Shown here: piece by piece, positions 38,454 to 50,200 of the stretch | Numbering within the stretch: the first letter of the stretch is position 1 | Layout: each line of letters begins with the position of its first letter | Assembly (NCBI RefSeq): GCF_019649055.1 | Contig: NW_026570236.1 | Span: 1,364,001-1,428,000, forward strand | Length of the DNA stretch: 64,000 bases | Origin: Paramacrobiotus metropolitanus | Lineage: Eukaryota; Tardigrada; Eutardigrada; Parachela; Macrobiotidae | Reading direction: 5' to 3' | Made by a program: the position numbers and the translations under genes | Notes under the pieces: generated by a model | What the model saw: only the letters and a program-made list of their open reading frames with translations | Database searches by the model: none | What the model was told of the DNA's origin: nothing

Positions 38454-41400
38454 TTAGTGACAATATTGTGGAAGAAGCCAGTAAGTTATCATGTCATCTT
38501 TTCCTTTTTTCGCTTGCAGTCCTCTTGTCTCGACAGAAAACTGGCGGAAGTTTTCCAAAAGTCGCTGGCTGTCCGGGCTTAAATGAATGTGCCCTGGCAA
38601 GCCGTGACTGCACATTCTGGAAGCCATATTGACAGTGTCACCAAACCTGTCACAAAACCAAGCTAAAAACGTCTGGCTACATCATATTGTGCTGCTCTAA
38701 ATTTTCTTTCGCCGGATGCCGTTATATGTATTCGTATCTGCATATGCTGTACAACGATACGCGTCCAAGAAGTCAAATCGCAATGTGCGAAAAGAGGAAA
38801 CTAGAAGCAACCCTGTGTTATAGCTGGAAGAGAAGAAGCTTCCTAACTGGTAAAATGAAAAAAAGTAATTCTGATAACCTTTACGTACAGGCAGTAACGC
38901 GGTCGTTTTAGTCCCATAAGCCCGGCGGCGCATGCACCTATAAAATTTAATAGGTAAGAGCAATCATGGAAATAAATCTGCCACTGATAACCAGACATAA
39001 AGTTTCCGTCTACCGGAAGAAAACCATACACGTATACCGGAGTGTATGCCAATCTTAAATTGTAAGTTCTGTAGAAAGGTCAGCTGAGGTTGAACTTCCA
39101 TTAGTCTTGTCGCAAATCCCGCGATCCTTCCAATGTGGTCCTTTCCGATTCGCTCTGGCAGTCCACTTGCTACCTGTACACGGAAGTCCGTAAGAGACGT
39201 AAAGGTGAACGCTAATGCCACTGCATTTCACCATAAAACATTATTTTTTAGTATTTTTTTGCAGTCCACTACAAATAGCCTAATGACTGTATAGCACCAC
39301 TAAACAGACATTGACGGTTTTTCTGTTAAAGATAAAACCAGTTGGCTTTTAAACCTGCGATTACCATAAAGGAATCCATTACTGGCTCCACTTTGTAGAC
39401 ATCACAGTCCGTTAACAGTTTATCAATAAAAGCTTCCGTGGATGAGATCAAGCAAATTGTCACCTCAGGCGAACGACTCTTGATAAAGTCAGTGAACCCA
39501 AACAAATCAGTGAACAGAATTGTCACACATTCAAAAATTTCGGGTGGAACCTTTTCTCCGGCCCGCAGCTGCTTTGCCACAGATCTGCATTGGAAAATAT
39601 TTTTAAAAAGCGGAAATGCTATTCAAGAAGACAGCGTATTTGCCACACACTACACAGTACTTTGGAAGAAACTGGGAGATGAGAGCGTCACATTTGTTCA
39701 TTTCTTCCCTCAGTTCGTAGGTTCTGGTCGCCACTTGCCCTTCTAAGTCGACTGCATGACGCTCCAGTCTGTTGTAAATTTTGTCGAAAAGCGCTTTTCT
39801 GTTTTTATTTGGAGCCAGTAAAGGACTAATATTCGCCAGTTCATGACGAAGTCTTTCTAAATTCGGCCGCTGAAGCGGATCGGAGCTGAGACATAATCGA
39901 AGTATGTCTGGAAAGTCCGGAACACTCGAGCAAAGGTCGTAAATTATTGGCAGATTTTGATTTTCTGTAAATTCGTACGGGAAAGTTACGGCTATAATTC
40001 CTTGGACCCTGCATGAAGTATTTATATGCATTTCGACAGCAGCTTCCTCACCTTCAGTAGCTGTTGAGATTTTGGCGAAAATACTTCCCGCCGTCAGTAT
40101 ATCGTATATGATGAGACCAGATCAATAAATATCCACCATTTGCTGAGATCTATTGTCGGTGTTGACCGTTGTCCCGGGTGGCAACCAGTAGACGGATTCC
40201 CAAATATCGTTCTGGCACAAACTTGTGCTTAAATCTCTGCAGGTTTTAAATAGACACTGCCGAATTTTCTCGGATCCCAAATGAGCCACTTTAAAGGTGA
40301 AATGTTTATCCACCCAGCAGGTCAAAATGCTGATTCGCCCATGGTATTGTAAGGGTGAAAAATGAATGTAACGAACCGCCTGCAAATAAAAGAGTTGGTT
40401 TCGTCATCTCTTGCACGGAGATAAGATTTCGTACTTCAGTATAGTCAAGAATTAAGGAGCTTTTCATGGTCGGATCTCTGCTAACGTAGCTGTCAAATAT
40501 GTCCGGCAAAGCACCCCGTAATGGGCATTCCATTACGGCGGAGATCCAGTGAATGCCGCTCGTGGATCTTGTTATGGTGAGTCCGAAAAGCTGGCAAATA
40601 TTATTGCTTTCCATTCTGTTAAGCTATAAAAAGTTAAAAACAAAAATGTTAGTTGTATATAAACGCCAGCGGTGATTCAAACAAGACTGCAGTACCTTGC
40701 GTAGCAGAAGGAGGAGCTCTTTGGCGGGAGCAATATTAGAAAAGTTGATTGGGCTATTCCTACTGGCTATTTTCCAGCCCATCACCGACTTGCTCTTGAA
40801 AGATCCAAAAATGACGGCTTTGCAAAAGGTCTATAAAAATTAATAACTTACGGACTGAAGATTACTACAAATCAGTGCTAGGAAAATGTTGACTTGCGCG
40901 TGATAAGGCAACTGCGCCGTGTAGCGTGTGTGACTCTAGTGAAAAGTCATCGAAACGGGGTTTTTTCCCCTCTGCAGCCGCCAATGAGTGACGGGATATT
41001 GCTCGGCGTTCTGATGTATCCTGTAGATGCACTTGCCACCAGGGGTCATGGAGTAATTCATTATTCGCTTTGTATTTAATGCGCCTAAAACGTCACTTAC
41101 TATTTACGTATGTCAAAGGTTAGAAAGTTGCAAAAGGCATTATTTTTTTCGCGCTAAAAGTGCGCAGCACCGTAAACAATTATCCTGTTGCCCACCGAAT
41201 TCAGGGTGTTTACTGTTTATTGTACTGTGCTTAATCGGGTGCTGGGCGAACAACTCGGCTGTATTCTATTTTACGAATTCCCTAAACTCATTAATCATAT
41301 TTTTTTGTTAAAATTATTATTAAACAACGTTACTTACCCTGCACATCCCAAGATAATGATAACTCCGACCAGACTAGTTAAACTAGCCGACAGCACATAC

Positions 41401-42060
41401 GCAGAGCGATTATCGTCTGCAACGTGCATAAAATGTGACCTTTCTTTAGCAAAAAAAACGAAGCAAAAAAGGCTGTACTGTTGTACATTTTACTCACCGG
41501 ACGTACACGACAGGCTTTGCTTAAGATATCCGCAGTATTCCGCACACCGGTTTATTAGGTGGAGGGAAAGACACATTAGCGGCAGCCCATACTAGCAGCT
41601 TATGAACTTCTTCCAGACCCCCGATTTGGCCAATTTTTTTCAGCAAAGGCTGTACAGATAAAATACGGTGGTCCATACTTAAAAACCTGTATAAATAAAC
41701 CTTACCTTCCGACTTCCATTTGCACTGAAGAAAGAAACTGTGAAGTCAGTTCGCCGCTGTCCATCTTTGTCGATGTACATGGTATTTATTGCCAAAATCA
41801 TCTCCAAATGTTCGATTGACAAGCCGCTGCGTTAGAGCCGGACCACTCCAATCACCCTGGTTTCCCATCGCTATTGTATCGTTAATAACCTATAATTTGA
41901 CACTTTGAAAACGAAATAACAAAATTTCAACACTGCTTAACGATTATCATTGGAAAACATTTCTAACCATTACCGCAAAACTTACCTCCGCAAGGGCAAA
42001 GATTGTCAAGTATCCGCTGACGATAAGAATATACGGCTGGAGATGACAAACATAAAAGAA

Positions 42061-42585
42061 TAGTCTCTGTTCGGGGCGCACACGGTAGGTTTTCCGGTGA
42101 CGATAACGGTATGACTCACCACAAATTTACCGTTTTTCTGCCTGTACCGTATCGTAAATAACGATAGAAAGCGTTGGTATCGTTGGGTATCTCCGGTAGG
42201 ATCTTGTGAGCCGTGCAATTAGTGGATTACCGTTTTGTCAAAAGAAGTAAGTACTTAAAACATCGCTCTATTTAATAGAATATATTTTGCCAAGCAACAA
42301 AAGAGAAATAACACCTAGAAACAATTTATTTTGTGAGGGACTTACACACCGGAAGTCGTCTGTTTACTCAAACTGCCTCCCTACAAGCGGGTGGTCACGC
42401 TCTTGCAAATTCACTTGACAATTTTTTATTTGGTGAGACCGGACCGAGCCTGAGCCGAACTCTGTATCGAGCGTTATCGTTGTGCTTAGCGAACACACAA
42501 ACTTCTAACGGTGATGAAAACCATGACGGTAGCCTACCGTTATGGTTACCGGAAAACCTACCGTGTGCTCCCCGAACAGAGACTA
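42061..42585. mobile_element. 525-bp TIR element (non-autonomous DNA transposon-like)
   Basis: The ends are 49-bp inverted repeats (42063-42111 and 42535-42583) starting GTCTCTGTTCGGGG, with about four mismatches. Each end is flanked by TA, consistent with a TA target-site duplication as in Tc1/mariner-type elements. No transposase is present. It lies in an intron of pseudogene copy E, between exons 8 and 7. Confidence 0.75.
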
Positions 42586-43379
42586 ATGTACAGCGAGCTG
42601 TATTGTAAGAAACGTTACTGCAGATTTATCGGAGAATGGTCAAATAACCTGTCTAGATAGAGGATAGGTGAAATTAAAATCTCTTTCGGTTTGCCGAAGT
42701 ATCTCTGCTCCAAGCTGCGTTTTCGCAAAGCTGTTATTGTTGTTTTCACTAAGACTGATGATCAGGACAAAACGAAACGCTTGTAGAATAATCTAGAAAG
42801 AAGGGTGGACATATTTATACAGCGAACCAGCACGCTTCATTACCCCCAGTTGCCAAAACTGGCAGCACAAAACAACCAAAAGTGTTACCGCCGGCCGCCG
42901 GCATGGACGACTTTCATTGCAACGTTTTTCGGCGTGGACAACATGAATTTTGTATTAAGTACAAGATCTGTACTGCGCGCAGTGCCCCATAGTTCTCAGA
43001 TCTCAATAACCAAAACACTTCATTCTAAAACTGCCAACGCCGAAAGACCGGCCTCGATCCTGAACTGGATACTGGGTAACATGATTTTCGTTTTTAAACT
43101 CGTTTAACCGGAACCTCGCCTGCACGATGGCCGCAAGCGACCCAAGCTACAACCTCTGTCCAGTGAGGAAAATTGGTAGATGAATGAGGGACCGAGTTAC
43201 GAACACTGTCTAGTCCACGTGTCTAGTTCAGCCTTTTTTCAGTTTTTTTGGTAGGTGACATCGAGCTTCCGAATTAAAGTCCTTCCTTCAGAAATTTTAC
43301 AACAGCTGCTAATGTAAGGGCAGTTGATGCATTTACTAAGGAATTAAACGAATTTATTCGTTCACACCGGCCTTGAATC

Positions 43380-43417
43380 ACAAGAAACGCGGAGGCGAAG
43401 CCGCAGCTGTTTCTTGT
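43380..43417. repeat. 38-bp hairpin repeat, copy 1
   Basis: ACAAGAAACGCGG and its near complement flank a short loop. The same sequence recurs at 46458-46495 with several substitutions. It lies in an intron of pseudogene E. Confidence 0.6.
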
Positions 43418-44678
43418 GAGTTAAATATGATCGATTTACAAATACATCTGCACAAGCCGAGTCGTTTTTATCGCCAGCTTGCCAATGTATTGAAGGAAAA
43501 AGATTGTTCTCCGCCAAAATATAAACCTGCAGTCAAAATCAATAAAATTAATATAAGGCACCGAAAGCCCGTCGAAGGCATACTCAATTTACATATTGGC
43601 CATTCGTCATTTCCAGCGATGATGCGGTGAACTACAGAAACGTTTCATCAAATTTCGAACAACAAAAGATAAAATTATTTTCAAACATTTACCAGAAATT
43701 CTCTTAATGTCGGGCCAGCTCCAAAGTACAACACAGCTAAAATTGCGCAGTGTCGGTAATTTTAGCGGGACAAACAAATAACACCTCCTAACCTCTGCTT
43801 GTTGCACGGATCTCCTCCAGAATCGAGCCAAAGCCGCCAAACGGCGAACCAGGCTCGTGAATGTTCCACACCGTATACCTTATGCGCCCGTCGTTCTTCA
43901 GCCTCCTCACGAATGGCCCTCCCCATGCCGCATACACAGGAGGGAAGCCGTGGTCAATAATTACACTTGTAGATGTCCATTTGTATTTGTTTAATATTTC
44001 AAGAAATACTGCAACCGCATCGGACATCAACATAAAACTTGTGGCTACACCCATTGGGTAAGGCAAATGTTGTGAACGTGTGGGTGGACTGGCGCCTGCA
44101 CTAAAAACGAATAATAATCGATATCTTACTCAGCACTTACTCAGTCAGCAGTGCTACTGCGAAGTTTAATACCTACGCCGAAATCCATAAGGCATTCCAC
44201 TCTGCACAGAGACGAGTTAATTCCAAATCTCCAATAATTTCGCAGCCTAAAATTCCGCGAATTCGCATCATGGAAAACGGACAATTACTATATGGCAATC
44301 TTTACCCGACAAAATCGTCACACTAACATCATGTTCGCTTCTTTCACGATAATAAATATCGGCTGCCAAAGCAGAAACGTTGCCGGCAAGGTTAGCACAA
44401 CTCAGATCTCGAATATACTCGATACCGAAATTTATGGTTCCGTTGTATCTTTTGTGCACATGCTCAACAGCTAATGATATCGCTGGCGCAATATATGGTA
44501 GCGCCACATAACCCTCGGTTGTGACGGTAATGCCGGCCACTATTAAACTAACATTGACAACAGGGTGATCTAGCTTTCGGTCCTCCAGATTAAGCACCGG
44601 ATGAATATACGCCATGACAACGAAGATGGAAAACGGAGCCCATAAAAACGATAGAACCATTTTGGTACCAGTAAACAT

Positions 44679-45757
44679 GAAAGCCGGTTTGCTGACAAAC
44701 GTATCACAGATTTTGTCGAGGATTTAAAATACGGCAATTATAATTCATACACTTATGAAATCTTGACCCAAACAATCGGCAAAGGTTGAGTAAAATAGTT
44801 ATGTAACCTTGTAGATTCTGTGCCCAGTGTACTGAAGAACAGCACAATAAACGACACCAAATGTATTTTTGCAGTAGTGAAGAAGAGTAGAGTTGAATGT
44901 TATTGATTATCAATTTTCTGGTAAACATGTAAATTTCTAGACTTAATCAGTGGCTTCTCTGGCTGTTGCCCTTTTTCCTGTACTAGAAATTGACGGCGTT
45001 ACGCACGTAAGAACATCAACGCAACAGTAATAAGGATAACCACACTTACATGGATGGAATCCTCTGAGCTATCCTACGATCTTCCTTTCTTATGATTTTT
45101 AACGGCTGTAACACCGCCGTGGCGAAGCTGACCACCACAGAAAAGTATCGAAAACCAAACGGAGCGCGTGTTTCGGCTATTGTACTAATTATACTTGGAA
45201 GTGTCCATTCGGCATTCTTCCATATTGAATACCTTTATTTTGCAAAAACACGCTTTTTATAATTCGTTGAAAATTGCGGTGCATACTGTATTTGATAACT
45301 TGCCTCTCTGTATCTGTCTAAATAGGCGACCAACGTCGTATTACATATATAGCATACTTCAAAAGAAATTATTGTATCATCAGCTGCAGACGAGAGAGTG
45401 CTTATAAGTGCTGCACCAGATCGCCATACAACCTTTTGTCTATTAAATTCGTACGCGTATCGATACGGGCATGTATTAAAGTACAGTATTAATACCAATC
45501 CAGCTTGTTGGATGACGTAAGAATACTATCCAGATCCAGATTTATGTTGCCCCGAATGGGATACACCAGAGCCACCAAACAAGAGAAGACCGCCCAAAAC
45601 CAATATTATAATTATTCGTGTAGCCCGTAGTGGAAAAGCCGGCCAGATAGTGTCATTTCTTTCAAAACAACTCCAGCTTCGACCGCCAAAACGGAAACTG
45701 AATCAGATCGTTAGCAACAAATGTAACGAAATTATTAAGGGTAATTATCTAAACCAA
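44679..45757. other. Promoter side of E and unassigned sequence
   Basis: No confident gene. A 61-codon plus-strand frame (45650-45835) begins here and ends inside the inverted repeat; it looks coding in composition but matches no family I recognise. Confidence 0.4.
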
Positions 45758-46016
45758 GCGATGTTGCCACGTAAACCAACTGAAAAACTTGAAGAAGTAT
45801 TACAGTTATTCAAACTAGCTTCCACATTACTGTAAAATAAATTATTTAAGCAGGGCAGCCAGGTGAATGACTCTGGGTGAGCGGGAGACCGAGCTACCGG
45901 TACTGCAGTACCGGTAGCTCATGCAAATTTATTTTGCTTACAGTAATGTGGAAGCTAGTTTGAATAACTGTAATACTTCTTCAAGTTTTTCAGTTGGTTT
46001 ACGTGGCAACATCGCT
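45758..46016. repeat. Long inverted duplication with 86-91 bp arms
   Basis: The arm 45758-45843 reappears inverted at 45926-46016, differing mainly by four extra bases. Both arms can be read as LPRKPTEKLEEVLQLFKLA in opposite directions, showing a coding-like fragment was duplicated head to head. The 82-bp spacer contains the palindrome at 45891-45920. Confidence 0.85.
45891..45920. repeat. Perfect 30-bp palindrome
   Basis: GAGCTACCGGTACTG is followed immediately by its exact reverse complement. It sits at the centre of the inverted duplication. Confidence 0.9.
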
Positions 46017-46350
46017 ACCGGCACTGTCCAGTGTACGAGGCCCGTTGAATGAACCAGCGACCAAGCTGCCACTAGTGTCCAGTCTGCAGAGCCCGTTAGC
46101 TGAACGGTAACCAAGCTGCCGCTATTGTCTAGTGCACAAAGGCCGTTAGGTGAACGAGTGACCGAGTTAATATTGCAAGCCGTTACTGTCCAGTGTATGG
46201 ACCCCGTTAGGTGAACGAGCGACTGAGCTACCGGTACTTTCCAGTGTACAGATGCTGTCCGGTGAACGACTGACCTTGTTACAGTTACTGCCAGCGTACG
46301 GAGCCCAAGAGATGAGCGGGTGATCAAGCAACCATTATCGAGGATCATCA
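46017..46350. repeat. Degenerate tandem array, about six units of about 51 bp
   Basis: Units share the core CTGTCCAGTGTA followed by a block like CCCGTTAGGTGAACGAGCGA and a CCGAGCTACCGG-like end. Divergence between units is substantial. The spacer of the neighbouring inverted repeat contains a related unit. Confidence 0.7.
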
Positions 46351-46457
46351 GGTTGAGGTTCAGAGGATCATGAATTCAGTTGTGAGAAGTCATGTTTCGA
46401 CCAAATGTTCTATACTAATAAATATTCATTAAAAATTAAATAAACTGGCCGTGGACC

Positions 46458-46495
46458 ACAAAAAACGCGGAGGCGAAGCCGGGGCTGTTTCTTGT
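46458..46495. repeat. 38-bp hairpin repeat, copy 2
   Basis: This is the second copy of the sequence at 43380-43417, with similarity extending about 15 bp to its left (CGGCC...CACA). Confidence 0.6.
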
Positions 46496-47260
46496 AATTA
46501 GTTAATTAACTCCTAGTACTAGTCGTACATACACAGTACTCAAACAAACTTCAAAAGGGTTAACTGTGCTATGTGCAATAACGCTTTTTTTCAAATGCAA
46601 ATAAAACAGGTGCCCTATTATTTATCAAAACAGGAGCAAGTGCTGCATTTTCACATTAAAATCTCGCTGACTCAGAAATTCGTGGGAGCGTTCTACCTTT
46701 GAATAAGTAATCGCTCTCCTAATTTTTTTACTTTATTACTTCTTTATTTGATTCTTTTACGGTAGCGTTAACCGAGGCTACCCAACTGCCAATCGAAACA
46801 CGATGAGTCACTTACCATTAGTGGATCTTTAGAGCACTACGTGCAGTAGAGGGCAATTTACAAAGGAAATTATTCACACTGCTGACCTTCCGCAGAACTT
46901 GAAACAACGCCAATAACAGCTTACAGTACGAGTACTCGTATTCAAGTTCGATCCGACGAAAAGTCACTTATAACATGCAACACCTTTAATATATCAAAGT
47001 CCCTTTGTAACATCAAAGAAATTATCCCCAAAAGTTCATCAGATCAGGGCGTCACCAGTTACTGCAGTTTATGTGAAGGATCTAAGACCTTAACGAAACG
47101 TTTTCTATTGCATTTCACTAACCTACAATTTACTTTTTTGCGCTTACAAAAATTGCCACGCCAAAGCCGCGATACTGCTTTTATAAAGTACAAAGCAGGC
47201 ATTCCATGAATACAAAGTTTGGATTAGTAAGTCAGTCCATCGCAGGAATATTTTACGCCG
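46496..47260. other. 3' flank of copy F
   Basis: No gene was seen. It contains the compound octamer TACGAGTACTCGTA near 46928. Confidence 0.5.
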
Positions 47261-50200
47261 TCATGCAAATATCAACCAATAGGTTGTCATTTCATGTTTC
47301 CCTTTGATAGCCAGAAGACCTCGTGGTTCAAGAACGAACAGGCAGAATTTTTCCAGTAGTGACTGACTGTCAGGACTTAAATGAATATGGTTAGGTAATC
47401 CGTGGCTGCACATCCTGGAAGCCATGTTAACTGTGTCCCCAAATCTATAAATATCTTCAATCATATTTAATGGGTCTCCACTAGGGAAGGTAATGCGTCT
47501 CAGTGGACTATAGTATGTGGTGAGACCGTCTCACCACATATTATAGTCATTTATCTAAGCTATTAGCTCTATTTGTCTTTATTTCTTTTATTTTGCCTGC
47601 TTTGATGGTTAGACAAACCTCACATAAACAATAAATAAAGCGTAAACAGAAAACATAAACAATAAATTTATTTATTGTCTATGTGAGGTTTTTCTAACCA
47701 TCAGAGCAGGCAAAATAAAAGAAACAAAGACGAATAGTGCTAATAGCTACCTAATGAAAAATTAAAACGTTTACTTCCTAAGGTATCGAAAGATTTTTCT
47801 GCTTAGGCTTTGCGTAGTTGTGAACTTTAGGCACAATGTCGTGCGCTTTTATTTCGGATAAAACTTTGGCTCACTTTTTAGTAACAGACTGAGCTTAGAC
47901 ATGTAAATAATAAAAATTGTGGAAAATTATTCAAAACTATTATCACACTGATCTTGTCAACCACCAGCGTGAAAGGATATTTGCACGTACAGGCAGTAGC
48001 GCGGGCGTTTCTGTCCCATCAATCCAGCTGCGCAAGGACCTAAAATCAGTGAAATCTTGTCATAAAATCACAGATATGAGATAGGTATACAATACAGCAA
48101 TACACGGTACGTTGAAATCAAATAGATCTACGCAAATACCAGAATGAAAACCAATCTTGAATTGCAGCATCGGCATAAATGTCGACTCCGGTTGAACTCT
48201 TATTAGCCTTGTAGAAAATTCGGCAATTCTCGCAACATGATCGTTTCCAATTCTCTCTGGCAGTCCACTAGCTACCTGCATAGAAGTACCCGAAGTGGTT
48301 ATTTGACCACGAGGCTACGTACGTACAATACATGTATTGTACAGAAGCGTGTTTAATATCGCTCTTTGGGGAAACTAATCGTAAATCGGTTAATACAATT
48401 ATTGATTACCATTACCATAAACGAATCATTAACTGCCTCCACTTTGTAGACATTTCCTTCGGTTGACAATTTGTCGATGCACGCCTCAGTGGCCGAAATT
48501 AAATGCAGTGTTGTCTCAGGTGGATGCGTCTGAATAAAGTCAGGGAATCCATACAAATCGACGAACAGTATGGTTACGCAGTCAAAATATTCGGGCAAAA
48601 CAGTTTCACCAACTCGCAGAAGCCGTGCAATAAACCTGGAATAATAAGTGGATAAAATTTAAATCACGTATTTATTGCGCACTATATACGCAAATTTTTT
48701 CATACCTTGGAAGGATCTGATTGATAACAGCATCGCATTTGTTCATTTCAGTCTTTAGTTCGTTAGTTCTGATCGCTACCTGTTCTTCCAAATCGGCGGA
48801 GTAGTGTTCCAGTCTCGTCCGTATTTTATCGATAAGAGCAGATTTTTGTTTGTTGCTAGCCATCAGAGAACTGACTCGCGCCATCATGTGGCGAACGCTG
48901 TTTATGTCCGGCCGCTGAACCGGATCGGCGTTAACACATGATCGGATAATTTGTTCAAATTCAGGCAGAAGTGAGTATAATAACAAGTCTGGGAGATTTC
49001 GGAAGTCTTGGTCGTCTAAATAGTTGTTAAATTCACTGTCACCTTAATTGTGACGCAAATATGTACATGACACGAGACAACAGTGTCATTCACCTTTGAG
49101 AGTAGCTCGAATTTTGCCATACAGATTCCCCATGGTTAGTATATCGTAAATGATTAAACCTGACGAGAAGATATCAACCATTTGTGATGATTTAGAGATC
49201 TCTTTCCCTTTCTCCGTCATTCCGGGTGGCGTCCAGTAAGCGCGTTCCCAAACAGCGTTCTGGCACTCAGTTGTGGTAAGATCGCTGCATGCGCTACATA
49301 AGCTGCGTTGTAACCTGTCTGATGCCAGATGTCCTAATTTGAGCGTGAAGTGCTTGTCCACCCAACAAGTCAGAACACTTAATCGACCATGGTATTGCAA
49401 AGACGAGGAATGAATATATCGTACTGCCTGCAAATTGCGAAAAACAAACTGATGCTCTGTTCAGTAGCATCAGAATAATATATTTAATAACGAATCTTAC
49501 TTCGAGGTAATCCAAAGCCAGAGAGGTCCTAAGAGTCGCATCTTTTCTAGCGTAGCTCTCGAATATGTCCAGTAAGGAACCCCTCAAAGGGTGCTCCAAT
49601 ACGGCGGTTACCCAGTAAATACCTTTGGAGGACTTTAATATGGCCAGTCCAAAAAACTTGCATACGTTGATATGCTCCATCTTGTTTAGCTAGCAAACAA
49701 TACGAACAACCCTGAACTCATACAAGCCAACATTCCAAAGGTCAGAAATTTAATGACAAAGCATGTACAACAGACACAATTACTGAAACCGTGGTTGTTT
49801 TTTCAATATTAAGCAAGGGTGTACAAGGCGTACCATGCAGGGCACGGTCAGAGGCTCCCTCCTCAGAAAAAAAACCTGAATTGTTTTTTGAAGACGTTGA
49901 GTAGGTACTGAGAATACTTAAAAAGTATGTTCATCGGCAATGGTCCAGTGGGCGGGGCCAAAAACAAATTTAGGCATATTATAACACGCATCGTATCCAT
50001 GGTCAATGTAAAGCACAAATTCCCATAATCCTGGTTATACTGGTGAAAAATTATGTTCCGAACCCTGACTGCCGCCCGAATGCTCTGTTAATTGTTATAA
50101 TTGCAGACTTGCCCTTTGACTAATTTTCAGCAACTTGTTTTACAACATAACATTTTCAGAAAACCTTGCTGGTATCCTATTTAATTGAATTGCCTTCACT

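Larger units (their letters stand above)
38454..44678 (-). pseudogene. Receptor guanylate cyclase pseudogene, copy E
   Basis: All exon classes are present, from MFTGTKMVLSFLWAP and LPYIAPAISLAVEHV to the last exon (FGDTVNMASRM, stop TAA at 38456-38454). Lesions against intact copies: exon 9 carries a 4-base insertion near 41780-41790, right after DDFGN, shifting the frame; exon 10 carries about 10 extra bases near 41537-41548, between FPPPNKP and YCGYL, looking like a slipped copy of the neighbouring TGCGGA; the kinase-homology exon has TGA for Ser at 40122-40124 in VDIYSSGL; exon 6 has GC instead of GT at its donor (43456-43457). Introns between exons 6, 7 and 8 have picked up a hairpin repeat and a TIR element. 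Cyclase exons remain intact, so the decay is probably recent. Confidence 0.8.

Noticed and set aside
43590-43635. Apparent loss of the exon 5 donor in copy E (GT to AT)
   Set aside because: On comparison the true donor in all copies is three bases later (TAT followed by GTAA), and copy E keeps it.
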